DNA of 64,000 bases from Bin94 sp965206455 (lineage in GTDB: Bacteria > Gemmatimonadota > Gemmatimonadetes > Longimicrobiales > Gaopeijiaceae): positions 2,728,001-2,792,000 of the forward strand of contig CBDBJS010000002.1 in NCBI GenBank assembly GCA_965206455.1, in the 5' to 3' direction. The notes beneath the pieces are model-generated. The model did not search any database and was not told the DNA's origin. It worked only from the letters and a program-made list of their open reading frames with translations. The position numbers were made by a program, and so were the translations under genes. Shown one piece after another: positions 8,657 through 17,361 of this stretch (position 1 is the stretch's first letter; every line of letters begins with the position of its first letter).

Positions 8657-9109
8657 ATGAGTAAGCGACTGCAGGTAGTGATGTCCGAAGCGGACTTGGA
8701 GGAGATCCGCGACGCGGCCCGACGCAACAACGTCACCGTGTCGGCTTGGGTGCGCCGCACTCTGCGGGAGGCGGCGGGGCACGATCGGCGCGGTGGGGCC
8801 GCCGCTGTACGCGAAGCGCGTCCAGACTACTCCATCCTCAAGCCCGGGCTGCTCCGCTACGTCACGATCGAGGTGCGGCTGATGGAGCACGACCTGGAAG
8901 CCGTCCGCCAGCGTTACGGGCTCCGCAACTGGAAGGCGGCCGTCGAGGAGGCGGTGTGCAGGCAGGCGGTCGCCCCGATGACGAAGGAGGAAGCGCTCGC
9001 GATGCGGGGTGTCGGGTGGGATGGAGATCTCGACGAGATGCGCGATGACGGCCCGATCGAAATGATTGACCCAAGTGACGATGTGCTTGACCCGATTGAC
9101 ATCGATTGA
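8657..9109 (+). CDS. vapB: VapB-type ribbon-helix-helix antitoxin
   Basis: A 150-residue antitoxin. Residues ~1-40 (MSKRLQVVMSEADLEEIRDA, then VTVSAWVRRTLREAA) fit a ribbon-helix-helix DNA-binding domain. The C-terminal half has the VapB signature MTKEEALAMRGVGWDGDLDE followed by an unusually acidic tail. VapB proteins dimerise on their operator and plug the VapC active site. It is about twice the usual VapB length, as if an RHH domain had been joined to a second VapB-like unit. The gene lies four bases after a perfect palindrome and six bases before vapC, so autoregulation is likely. Confidence 0.8.
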   Translation: MSKRLQVVMSEADLEEIRDAARRNNVTVSAWVRRTLREAAGHDRRGGAAAVREARPDYSILKPGLLRYVTIEVRLMEHDLEAVRQRYGLRNWKAAVEEAVCRQAVAPMTKEEALAMRGVGWDGDLDEMRDDGPIEMIDPSDDVLDPIDID

Positions 9110-9115
9110 GCTGCC

Positions 9116-9559
9116 GTGATCGTCGACACTTCCGCCTGGGTCGAGTACATACGGCGAACGGAAAGCGCATTCGACCTCTTTCTGGACGCGGCGGTCCGGG
9201 ACGGGCAACCCATCGCCACACCTGCGGCGGTCGTCACAGAACTGCTCTCCGGGGCCAACAGCGAGGTCAGGGCGGCAGGGCTCCTGCAACTCTTAAGCCG
9301 CTTTGAGATTCTGGTTCCGGGCTCCCTGAAGGACTATCAGGGCGCCACGCGCATCTACCGCACCTGTCGCCGGGCGGGATTCACGATTCGCTCGACGGTC
9401 GACTGCATGGTGGCCGCGACGGCGCTGGGAGAGCACCGCCCCCTTCTCGCACGCGACCGTGACTTCGCGGTGATCGCGCGCCACACCGAGTTGGAACTGG
9501 TCATCCCTCCCGACTCCGGTGCACCGGAAAAACCCCCGCGGGGCTGGTCCGGGGAGTAG
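9116..9559 (+). CDS. vapC: VapC-type PIN-domain ribonuclease toxin
   Basis: A 147-residue PIN-domain toxin. The acidic metal site is present: Asp4 in MIVDTSAW, Glu in VVTELLSGA near residue 43, and Asp in STVDCMVAATAL near residue 100 with a further Asp in LLARDRDF. VapC enzymes cleave tRNA or rRNA. The start is GTG at 9116, six bases after the vapB stop, so the two are co-transcribed. The C-terminal IPPDSGAPEKPPRGWSGE tail exceeds the usual PIN domain and may be disordered. Confidence 0.87.
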   Translation: MIVDTSAWVEYIRRTESAFDLFLDAAVRDGQPIATPAAVVTELLSGANSEVRAAGLLQLLSRFEILVPGSLKDYQGATRIYRTCRRAGFTIRSTVDCMVAATALGEHRPLLARDRDFAVIARHTELELVIPPDSGAPEKPPRGWSGE

Positions 9560-9639
9560 CGCCGGTAGCTGGGACGCGCCCGCCGCCAACTCTCCGCATC
9601 CACCCTCCCCGCGCAAACCGGGGGCTTCGGCGCCGGCCG

Positions 9640-11424
9640 CTACCCGATCGGCGGACGGTGGTGATGCACGCCGAGCCGCTCCTCGAGCGCGCGGGCAAGC
9701 GCGATGATCTTGCCCTCTTCGAAGAGTCGGCCATGAAACGCCACATTGCGGGTGATCGTGTGCGGCTCTCCCTGCGGATCGTCCGGGACCGGGCCCGCGC
9801 TTCGGGTCGGGCTCCGGTCCAGGCCTGCACGAAGGGTGATCCCCGGGTGCCCGGTGTAGTTCATGGCCATCAGCAGATCGAAGGAACCGTAGGTCGGACC
9901 GAAGAGAGCGTCCACGTCGCTGTAGATGCGGTGGAATTCGTGCATGAGATGCCGCCTGAGGCGTTCGGCCTGCAGGTAGTCGACGGCTGAAAGGAGGCGG
10001 ACGCGGCGCCAGGCGTCAGGCCAGCCTTCGGGGGGAAGGAGGTCGTCGCGGCCATCCAGGGTCAGTGCCTCGTAGATGGTGGCGGCCTCGACGTAGAGGT
10101 TGGGGATGAGGGCAGAATAGGGGAACGTGGGGAGGTTGATTTCGACCATTTCGACCCCGAGGTCCCGGAGCGCATCGAGCGCATCGCGGTGGGCGTTCCC
10201 GACCGGAGTGGAGGCGCCCGGACCGAACCCGACCTCTCCGAACCAGTCCTCCGAATAGCCGACGCGGATCGTGCCCGGATCCGGACGCGCATCGTAGTCG
10301 AAACCCATGTCCAGGGAGCACGCCGACGTCGGATCGGGTCCGTTAATCGCGGCCAGCACCGGCACGGCGTCCTCAACGCGGCGCGTGAGGGGCCCGATGC
10401 GGTCGAGGCTGGGAGTAAGGGGCATGGCGCCCTTGGTGGGCACCCGTCCGAAGGTCGCGCGCAAGCCGACGACACCGCACTGGTCGGCCGGATTGAGGAT
10501 CGAACCGAGGCTGTCGGTCCCGATCGAGAACGAGCACAGTGCGGCTGCGGTCGCCGATCCCGGTCCGGCGCTGGAGCCGCCCGCGTGCTCCTCGGTGTTC
10601 CAGGGGTTGCGGACCTTCCCGCCGTACCACCTGTAGCCGTTGGCGAGACTGGCGGTGGCAAGCTTGCCGAGGAGGACGGCCCCGGCGTCGCGGAGCATTG
10701 TGACGATCCGGGCGTCCTGGTCGGGCACACGATCCTGAAAGGGAATCGCGCCCCAGGTGGTGGGGATCCCGGCCGTGTCGAAGCAGTCCTTGATGCCGTA
10801 GGGGATGCCGTGGAGTTCCCCGCGGTAACGGCCGGCCGCCAGCTCACGGTCGGACTCGTCCGCCTGCGCGAGCGCGTGGTCGCCGGTGACTGTGATGTAG
10901 CAGTACAGCTGCGGCGCAATACGCTCGATCCGCGACAGGTAGATCTCGGTCAGCCGGCGGCTGGTGATTTGTCCCGTGCGGATCCAGTGCGCCTGGGACC
11001 GCACCGACGCATATGCGATGTCGGCCTCGTCGGCTGGCAGCGACGCGGGCTGTCCGGCGGACAAATCGATCCGGTTCTCCTGTGTGGGGTACGACACGCC
11101 GGGCAGACGCGGATCGAAGGTGATCGCCGGCTGAAGGCTGAGCTCGCGGGGGACATCGCGGAGCTGCAGGATGCCGGCCACCTGGTCGCCGATCGACTGC
11201 ACGAGCGCCGCGCGTTCCTCGGCGGTGTAGGCGACGGCGTGCAGCTTTTCGGCTTCGGCGATGGTTGCGGCGGTGATGTCGGCGGGAGCTTGGGGCGCGG
11301 GCGCCCCGGCAGCCGACCCGTCACCGGCGTCCGGCTGGCACGCGAGGGTGCCCGCCGCGAGGGCGGCCGAACTGGCCAGAAAGTCTCTTCGGGAGGTCGT
11401 CGGGGTTTTCGGGGCGGATCCCAT
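9640..11424 (-). CDS. Tat-exported lipoprotein amidase (amidase signature family)
   Basis: A 594-residue amidase. The N-terminus has a twin-arginine signal (SRRDFLASSAALAAG) directly followed by a lipobox (TLACQ), so it is folded before export and lipid-anchored. The Ser-cisSer-Lys triad is visible: Lys212 in IKDCFD, Ser284 in GGSSAGPGS and Ser308 in DSLGSI, with the family's 24-residue Ser-Ser spacing. Members hydrolyse amides or peptide amides; GatA relatives are cytosolic, so this one is a scavenging enzyme rather than part of tRNA amidation. It lies beside the exported ureohydrolase on the same strand, which may form a nitrogen-release pair (inference). Confidence 0.9.
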   Translation of the reverse strand: MGSAPKTPTTSRRDFLASSAALAAGTLACQPDAGDGSAAGAPAPQAPADITAATIAEAEKLHAVAYTAEERAALVQSIGDQVAGILQLRDVPRELSLQPAITFDPRLPGVSYPTQENRIDLSAGQPASLPADEADIAYASVRSQAHWIRTGQITSRRLTEIYLSRIERIAPQLYCYITVTGDHALAQADESDRELAAGRYRGELHGIPYGIKDCFDTAGIPTTWGAIPFQDRVPDQDARIVTMLRDAGAVLLGKLATASLANGYRWYGGKVRNPWNTEEHAGGSSAGPGSATAAALCSFSIGTDSLGSILNPADQCGVVGLRATFGRVPTKGAMPLTPSLDRIGPLTRRVEDAVPVLAAINGPDPTSACSLDMGFDYDARPDPGTIRVGYSEDWFGEVGFGPGASTPVGNAHRDALDALRDLGVEMVEINLPTFPYSALIPNLYVEAATIYEALTLDGRDDLLPPEGWPDAWRRVRLLSAVDYLQAERLRRHLMHEFHRIYSDVDALFGPTYGSFDLLMAMNYTGHPGITLRAGLDRSPTRSAGPVPDDPQGEPHTITRNVAFHGRLFEEGKIIALARALEERLGVHHHRPPIG

Positions 11425-11488
11425 GGTGTTCCTCCTCGGTCGTGTGGCTTGGCGCGGATCTGGCCTCGCGCCCCTGACGCGCGCCGTC

Positions 11489-12790
11489 CTACCGCCGGGT
11501 ATCGCGCCGCGTCAGCGGACTCAGGTAGTCCCGGCTGCCCAGCCCCAGCTTCCGCAGCGCAATCCCGGTCAGGCACTCGTCCACGACCTGCTTGGCGTTC
11601 AGCGCGGTCGTGTAGCCCGGGTCGACGAGCGGGTTCAGCTCGACCAGGTCGAAGCCCACCACGTTGTTCTCGGAGCACAGTCCCCGGACGATGTAGAAGA
11701 CCTCGCGGGGCGTCAGTCCTCCCGGCACGGGCGTCCCGGTCCCCGAGGTGTAGGCCGGGTCCATGACATCGATGTCGAAGGAGATGTGCAGGTACTCCGG
11801 CCCGTCGTTCGCTTCGTCGAGCACGCGCTGCATGACCGTGGTCCAGCCGTCACGGTCGATCTCCGCCATGGTATGGTAGCGGAGGCCGTTCTCGCGCATC
11901 CATTCGAAGCCTTCCGGACCGGGCCAACTGCCGCGCAGCCCGACCTGAATGAAGTTCCTGCCGAGGATATGACCGTCGTCGACGAGGCGGCGAACCGGCT
12001 GCGCGTGCGAGATCAGGTGGCCGCCTCGCGTGCCCCCGGCGTCGTAGTGGGCATCGAAGTGGATGACGCCGACGTTCTCCTTGCCGTACACATCGGCCAG
12101 CCCCGCCACGTTGGCGAACTCGATCGAGTGGTCACCACCGATGATGACCGGGATCGCGCCGGTCTGCGCGATCTCGCGGACCATGCGCCGGATCGGGGGC
12201 ATGCTGCGCTCAACGCTGAGGTTGTCGATCGGCGCGTTGCCGTAGTCCACGGCGGTCAGCTCACTGCGCCAGCGCACCATCGTCTCCATGCTGCCGACGC
12301 TCCGTCGCATGGCACGAAAGGCGGTCGGGCCCTCTCCCGCGCCGCGGAACCCGACCCCCATGTCCACCGGGGCGCCCATCAACGCCACCTCGACCTCTCC
12401 CGCGACCAGATCCTCGACGGTCCGCGCGACGGGCAGGCCGAAGAAGCTCAGCACGGAGCCGACGTTGATGGGTCCGGGCTCGCGGGGCGGGTCGTTCGAA
12501 ATGTCGCGATCGCGCCACACTTCGAGGTTCGGGTCGTCGGGGTCGAGTCGGATGACGGCGGCGTCTTCGGAGGCGGGTTCCTGCCCTTCGGAGGCAGCAT
12601 CCTGCCCGGCATCTTCACCCTCATCCCCGGATCCTTCCGTCGCGGCTTCCGCCGCGGCGTCCGGCGAGGCCTCATCCCCGGATCCGGCGGGCGCGGCTTC
12701 GCACGCAACGATAAAGGGGGCGAGGACGATGACGGCGATCGCCTGCAAAGCCACCACCAGGGGTCTGGGCAAAAACGAATCGGGTCTCAT
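11489..12790 (-). CDS. Exported lipoprotein ureohydrolase (arginase/agmatinase family)
   Basis: A 433-residue protein. The N-terminal hydrophobic segment ends in a lipobox (PFIVAC), followed by an Asp/Glu/Ala-rich linker of about 60 residues. The rest is a complete ureohydrolase with manganese-binding motifs GGDHS, DAHYD and SFDIDVMDPAY. The family hydrolyses arginine, agmatine or other guanidino compounds to urea. Nearly all known members are cytosolic, so an envelope lipoprotein form is unusual. ATG 12790 begins the signal peptide; an upstream ATG at 12826 would add 12 residues before it. The Tat-amidase gene follows 64 bases downstream on the same strand. Substrate cannot be set from sequence. 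Confidence 0.88.
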   Translation of the reverse strand: MRPDSFLPRPLVVALQAIAVIVLAPFIVACEAAPAGSGDEASPDAAAEAATEGSGDEGEDAGQDAASEGQEPASEDAAVIRLDPDDPNLEVWRDRDISNDPPREPGPINVGSVLSFFGLPVARTVEDLVAGEVEVALMGAPVDMGVGFRGAGEGPTAFRAMRRSVGSMETMVRWRSELTAVDYGNAPIDNLSVERSMPPIRRMVREIAQTGAIPVIIGGDHSIEFANVAGLADVYGKENVGVIHFDAHYDAGGTRGGHLISHAQPVRRLVDDGHILGRNFIQVGLRGSWPGPEGFEWMRENGLRYHTMAEIDRDGWTTVMQRVLDEANDGPEYLHISFDIDVMDPAYTSGTGTPVPGGLTPREVFYIVRGLCSENNVVGFDLVELNPLVDPGYTTALNAKQVVDECLTGIALRKLGLGSRDYLSPLTRRDTRR

Positions 12791-12952
12791 GACGGGCAGT
12801 CTACGGATCGAAGCGCGGGGGGGCAATCCGATGTCGGCCTGACCATCCTGCGCTGCGCCCCGTCATTGTTTGCCCGCCACGCGGCCGGGCGGCCATGTTG
12901 CCAACCGGCCAGCCGGCCGCTGCGTCCCAGGACCTCAACCCGGCGATCTGCG

Positions 12953-14377
12953 ATGACGACCAAACCGACTCCGCTCCGATCCGCATCAGCGAGCCGCCGT
13001 CTCACCGCCCTGCTGCTGGCCGCACCGTGGGTCTTCGCCTGCGGCCAGGGTGGCGAGTCGGCGGACGCGGCCGGCGAGCACGTCACCCTGGCCATCGAAG
13101 GCGTCTCGGTCGTGCCGATGGACGGCGAGCAGGTATTCCCCGACATGACCGTCCTGGTGGGCGACGGCCGGGTGGTGGCGGTTCGGCCAGCCGATGAGGT
13201 CACGGTTCCCGAAGGGGCCATCCGCGTCGACGGGCGGGGCCGTTTCCTCATCCCGGGCCTGAACGACATGCACGTGCATTTCCAGGAGGAGCAGGCGCTG
13301 GGCCGCTTCCTCGCGACCGGGGTCACCGGCGTGCGCGTCCTGTGGGGCGGCCAATCGACCCTCGACCTTCGCGACCGGATCGCCCGCGGAGAACTGACCG
13401 GTCCCGATATCTACACCGCAGGCACCATCATCGAGGGCTTGCCGCCACCGGAGCTGGCGGCGGTGATCGATACGGCGGGCCGAGTGATTGTCCGCGACAG
13501 CATCAACGGAGCCCAAGCGGTCCGGGAGCAGCACGCCGCGGGGTACGACTTCATCAAGGTCTACAACAACGTCCCTGCCTCGGCGTACGGCGGCATCGTC
13601 ACGGAAGCCCGCAGCCTCGGCATCCCCGTGGCTGGCCACGTCCCCTTCGAGGTCGGCCTCGATGGCGCCCTCGCGGCAGGCCAGGCGAGCATCGAGCACC
13701 TGCGCGGCTACATCTGGCACCTCGTGCCCGCCGACGCGGCCAACCAGCCGGGCGCGGACCTGAGGTCGCGGACCCTCGCGTGGGCGGATGGAGACCTGTC
13801 GCGCATTCAGGAGCTGGCGCAGCGGACCCGCGACGCAGGCGTGTGGAGCGTCCCGACGCTGGCCGTCCGCATGATCATGAAGCCCGACCGCCTGGTGGAA
13901 GCCTACCTCGCCACGGAGGAAGCGTCCCACATGACCGAAGGCATGCGCGCCTTCTACACCGAGCGTATGTCGATCCCATGGATGAGCAACTTCGCCCCCG
14001 CCGACTTCGAAGCCGCGATGGACGGTTTCGCAGTGGCCGACTCCCTGGTCCGGGCGCTGGTGGGCGTGGGAGCGCCGGTCATGGCCGGAACGGATACGCC
14101 GCCGCTCGGCTTCGCGCTCCACCGTGAGCTGGAGGAGCTGGTGGGCGCGGGGCTCACGCCGTATGAGGCGCTGGAGGCCGCGACGGTGAACCCGGCGACG
14201 TTTCTTGCGCGGGGGCCGGGCGCGGGGATGGTGGTGGAGGGGAGCCCCGCCGATCTGGTGCTGCTGGACGGCAATCCCCTGGAGGATATCGGAAACACGC
14301 GCCGAATCGTGGGCCTGGTTCGGCGGGGCGCGTGGCTCGACCGGGCCGCTTTGGACGCCATGCTCCCCGCTGACTGA
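12953..14377 (+). CDS. Lipoprotein metal-dependent amidohydrolase (imidazolonepropionase/prolidase-like)
   Basis: A 474-residue lipoprotein (signal peptide with lipobox WVFACG). The amidohydrolase metal site is complete: His107 and His109 in NDMHVHF, Lys202 in FIKVYN, His229 in AGHVPF, His249 in IEHLRG and Asp381 in AGTDTPP. Members of this branch cleave X-Pro or other dipeptides, or cyclic amides. It is transcribed divergently from the ureohydrolase gene; the 162-bp gap holds both promoters. I chose ATG 12953 because it starts the signal peptide. Confidence 0.88.
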   Translation: MTTKPTPLRSASASRRLTALLLAAPWVFACGQGGESADAAGEHVTLAIEGVSVVPMDGEQVFPDMTVLVGDGRVVAVRPADEVTVPEGAIRVDGRGRFLIPGLNDMHVHFQEEQALGRFLATGVTGVRVLWGGQSTLDLRDRIARGELTGPDIYTAGTIIEGLPPPELAAVIDTAGRVIVRDSINGAQAVREQHAAGYDFIKVYNNVPASAYGGIVTEARSLGIPVAGHVPFEVGLDGALAAGQASIEHLRGYIWHLVPADAANQPGADLRSRTLAWADGDLSRIQELAQRTRDAGVWSVPTLAVRMIMKPDRLVEAYLATEEASHMTEGMRAFYTERMSIPWMSNFAPADFEAAMDGFAVADSLVRALVGVGAPVMAGTDTPPLGFALHRELEELVGAGLTPYEALEAATVNPATFLARGPGAGMVVEGSPADLVLLDGNPLEDIGNTRRIVGLVRRGAWLDRAALDAMLPAD

Positions 14378-14430
14378 GCCAACCACCGGCGATCTACTCG
14401 CGTTCGACAGGCACCCGCAGACACCAGCAC

Positions 14431-14463
14431 GCTGAAAGTTCAACAGCATGTTGATTTTTCAGC
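14431..14463. promoter_or_regulatory. Nested 33-bp dyad over the BlaI-like gene promoter
   Basis: An inner perfect dyad TCAACA-GCA-TGTTGA (14440-14454) sits inside an outer perfect dyad GCTGAAA (14431-14437) / TTTCAGC (14457-14463), centred on the same base. A plausible promoter overlaps it: -35 TTGATT (14451-14456), 16-bp spacer, -10 TTATCA (14473-14478). Position and symmetry fit an operator for the BlaI-type repressor downstream. It could instead terminate the amidohydrolase transcript, but there is no T-tract after the stem. Confidence 0.65.
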
Positions 14464-14500
14464 ATCACCACCTTATCATCATGGAACGGCCGACGTCGGA

Positions 14501-14965
14501 ATGTTGTCGAATGTCGAACCGTCACTGGAGGCGTCGAGTAGCGGTGCTTCAACCACTATCGCCAGGAAAAGCGAGGCTACATTGACCGAATTGCCGCGGC
14601 TGAGCAGACGAGAGCGCGAAGTCATGGACATCGTCCACGAGTCGGGACACGCCACCGCCGCCCAGATCCGAGCGCGATTGACCGACCCACCCACCGACTC
14701 GGCCGTCCGTTCGGTGCTGAGGATCCTCGTCCAGAAGGGACATCTGGCAAGCGAATACGACGGGCCTCGCTATGTCTACTCACCCACGGTCCCAGCGCAA
14801 CGTGCGCGAAGCTCGGCAATGCAGCATGTCCTCAAGACGTTCTTCGGCGGCTCGGTGGAGGGGGCTGTCGCCATGCTGCTCCAGCTCGAGGACACCAGGC
14901 TCACCCCAGGTGAGCGAGCGCGCATCAAGGCGCTGATCGACCAGGCGTCCGAGGAGGGACGGTGA
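14501..14965 (+). CDS. BlaI/MecI/CopY family transcriptional repressor
   Basis: A 154-residue winged-helix repressor. The core LPRLSRREREVMDIVHESGH, then TDSAVRSVLRILVQKGHL, is the BlaI DNA-binding domain with its recognition helix; the C-terminal region dimerises. BlaI proteins are released from DNA when a partner M56 peptidase is activated. The next gene is such a peptidase and overlaps this one by four bases. The first ~27 residues before TELPRLS are not typical, so a TTG start at 14582 is possible. The nested dyad 40 bases upstream is the likely operator. Confidence 0.87.
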   Translation: MLSNVEPSLEASSSGASTTIARKSEATLTELPRLSRREREVMDIVHESGHATAAQIRARLTDPPTDSAVRSVLRILVQKGHLASEYDGPRYVYSPTVPAQRARSSAMQHVLKTFFGGSVEGAVAMLLQLEDTRLTPGERARIKALIDQASEEGR

Positions 14966-17139
14966 TTGATTCGCTCCTGTTACCCGACTCTCTGAACATG
15001 CTCGGACTCGTCGTCAGGGCCACGATCCTGTTGTCGGCGGCGCTCGCTCTCGCGTGGCTCGTCCGAAAAGGGCCCGCCGGGATCCGTCATTTGCTGTGGA
15101 CGATGACCTTCGCGCTTCTGCTCGGGCTCCCTGCATTTGGCCTCCTCGGCCCGTCATGGGAGTTGTCGATCCTCCCGTCCCACAGCAGCGTGCCCCGGCA
15201 GCTGCCCTCCGAGGCTGCTCCGGTCGATGGTGCCTCAAACGAATTCATCAGCCTGCCCGCACCTGATCCACCGTTGTCAGACGGTGGATCCACGGCCGTC
15301 CCGGTGGGAGAGCCGCTGTCGCCATCGCGCTCGATCCCATTTCCACTCCTGCTGTGGGGAGTTGGCTGCGCCGCCGCGCTGGCCTCGCTGGCCGTAGGCT
15401 GGCTTCGGTTCGCAAGACTTGTTCGGGTGGCACAACCACTTCGCGACCCGATCCGGCTTCGACAGGCGGAAGCGGTTCGCCAGCGACTGGGGATCCGCAG
15501 CGACGTGCGGCTCTTTCTCAGCCCCGCAGCCACCACACCGATGACGGGTGGGTTGTGGAAGCCTGTGGTCTTGCTTCCAGGATCGGCGGCAGGGTGGTCC
15601 CCCGAGCGGTGGAGGGCCGTCTTGACGCATGAAATGATCCACGTGTGTCGCCGCGACGTGCTCCGGCAGCTCATGGCCCGGGCCGTGCTCTCGCTCTACT
15701 GGTTCCATCCCCTGAGCTGGGTGGCGGCACGGCTCGCGGCGGTCGCGAGCGAGGAGGCCTGCGACGAGGAGGTGTTGGCACTCGGCACCCGCCCCTCGGA
15801 GTACGCGACCCACCTTCTTTCGTTGGCCGGAGGCATGAGCGCCCATCAGCCGGTCTTGTCCCTATCTATGAGCCCGCGCTCACACTCGCAGTTGGAGAGG
15901 AGAATCATGGCTATTCTCAAGCCACAGCGGCCGCGTCGGAGCCCCATGGTCACCGCCCTCATGGTAATGGCGATCGGTAGTGTTGGGGTCTCGGCGGCCT
16001 TCGCCCATCCGGTCCAATTGCCGACGGACACCGTCACCGCCGTCGTCACCGCGCGGATCGGGAGTACGGGCTTTGGCGACGAGAGTGACGAGTACATCTT
16101 CGGCGACGTGACGTCCGTGGCCGCTGATCAGCATGGGCGGATCTACGTCGCTGATCGTATCTCGCCGTCGGTTCGGGTCTTCGGGTCCGATGGGCAGTTC
16201 ACGGCCTGGATCGGACAGGAAGGTGAAGGGCCCGGCGAGTTCACATGGCCGGTAGACATCCTGGCCGCTGCCAATGGCCAGCTGTTCGTGCGGGGATCAC
16301 GGATCACCACTTTCGCGGCCAGTGCTTCGTCGGAGTATCCGGACTCGGTTGTCGGCACCTGGAGGATTCCCCCCTACTACAACTCCGATTCCTGGCGCGC
16401 TCGACTGGTCGACGGAGTCTACTACTACCCGCACTATGAAAGCTGGACGAATGGACCTAAGCACTACTTCTATCTGCAGTACGGCCCAGAGGGGTTCACG
16501 GGCGACACGGTCCGGGTGCCCGACCTGGGCGACCTCGGAAGGCAAAGGAGTGCCTTCTACCGGGTCGGCCAACGCGGCGGCCGAATCGTCCACGGATTGA
16601 ACATCGCGCCCTTCGCTCCCCGGGCGGACTGGGACATGACCGGACGAGGGACGATCATCGTGAGCGACGGACAGTCCTACCAGCTTGGGGAATACTCCCA
16701 GGATGGCCGGCTTCTCAGGACCATCGCCGGCCGTGAGCTGGAACGCCGAGCGGTGCCGCGGGCCGAACGTGCCGACAGCATCAGAGCACTTGAGGCGCGC
16801 ATCGATTCCCTGCCTGTCCCGCTGGACGACGTTCTTCACGTCGCGCCGGAAATCCTGCAGGGAGAGATCCCGGATTCGCTGCCAGCCTTCATTTCCATCC
16901 ACGTGGGTGCATCCGACCGCATCTGGGTCGAGCGCTGGCCTCCGGCAGGCATGAGGTCATCACGTTACTACGAAGTCCTGGAATACGACGGCCGCTACGT
17001 GGGCACCGTCGTCGTGCCGGCCCCATTGCTGGCGGATCCACCGCCATTCTTCGGCGAAGACATCATCGTCGGAGTCATTATCGACCCCACAACCGACGTG
17101 CACTCGGTCGTCTCTCTACGCTTTCGACTACCAAGATGA
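14962..17139 (+). CDS. BlaR1/M56-type membrane peptidase with extracytoplasmic 6-bladed beta-propeller
   Basis: A 725-residue fusion. Residues 1-350 are an M56 metallopeptidase: membrane helices at the N-terminus, a helix near 120-140, zinc motif His223-Glu224-xx-His227 (HEMIH) with an acidic ligand in SEEACDEE, and a final membrane segment near 325-350. Residues ~365-725, placed outside the membrane where BlaR1 has its beta-lactam sensor, form an NHL/6-bladed propeller (RIYVADRISPSVRVFGSDG, WIGQEGEGPGEFTWPVDI). In BlaR1 the sensor triggers the peptidase, which then causes loss of BlaI. Here the ligand is unlikely to be a beta-lactam. GTG start overlaps the repressor stop, supporting a sensor-repressor pair. 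Confidence 0.85.
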   Translation: MIDSLLLPDSLNMLGLVVRATILLSAALALAWLVRKGPAGIRHLLWTMTFALLLGLPAFGLLGPSWELSILPSHSSVPRQLPSEAAPVDGASNEFISLPAPDPPLSDGGSTAVPVGEPLSPSRSIPFPLLLWGVGCAAALASLAVGWLRFARLVRVAQPLRDPIRLRQAEAVRQRLGIRSDVRLFLSPAATTPMTGGLWKPVVLLPGSAAGWSPERWRAVLTHEMIHVCRRDVLRQLMARAVLSLYWFHPLSWVAARLAAVASEEACDEEVLALGTRPSEYATHLLSLAGGMSAHQPVLSLSMSPRSHSQLERRIMAILKPQRPRRSPMVTALMVMAIGSVGVSAAFAHPVQLPTDTVTAVVTARIGSTGFGDESDEYIFGDVTSVAADQHGRIYVADRISPSVRVFGSDGQFTAWIGQEGEGPGEFTWPVDILAAANGQLFVRGSRITTFAASASSEYPDSVVGTWRIPPYYNSDSWRARLVDGVYYYPHYESWTNGPKHYFYLQYGPEGFTGDTVRVPDLGDLGRQRSAFYRVGQRGGRIVHGLNIAPFAPRADWDMTGRGTIIVSDGQSYQLGEYSQDGRLLRTIAGRELERRAVPRAERADSIRALEARIDSLPVPLDDVLHVAPEILQGEIPDSLPAFISIHVGASDRIWVERWPPAGMRSSRYYEVLEYDGRYVGTVVVPAPLLADPPPFFGEDIIVGVIIDPTTDVHSVVSLRFRLPR

Positions 17140-17361
17140 AATCGCTTCCCCGATCGGCCAGGAATGCGGGCTGTCAGGCGAGTGGGATCTCCTTGCCCGA
17201 CGGTCACGAAAAAAGAGGCTGGTTGCTGTGCAGCCAGTCCGAACACAGGTTTCACGAAATCTGAACGATGCCCCAACCTCGAGGAATGCCGGCCCATGTC
17301 CTCAAGCAACTACGCCCTCGCCCAAGGCGCATACGGGGCGGCGGCCCGCTGACGAGACCCT

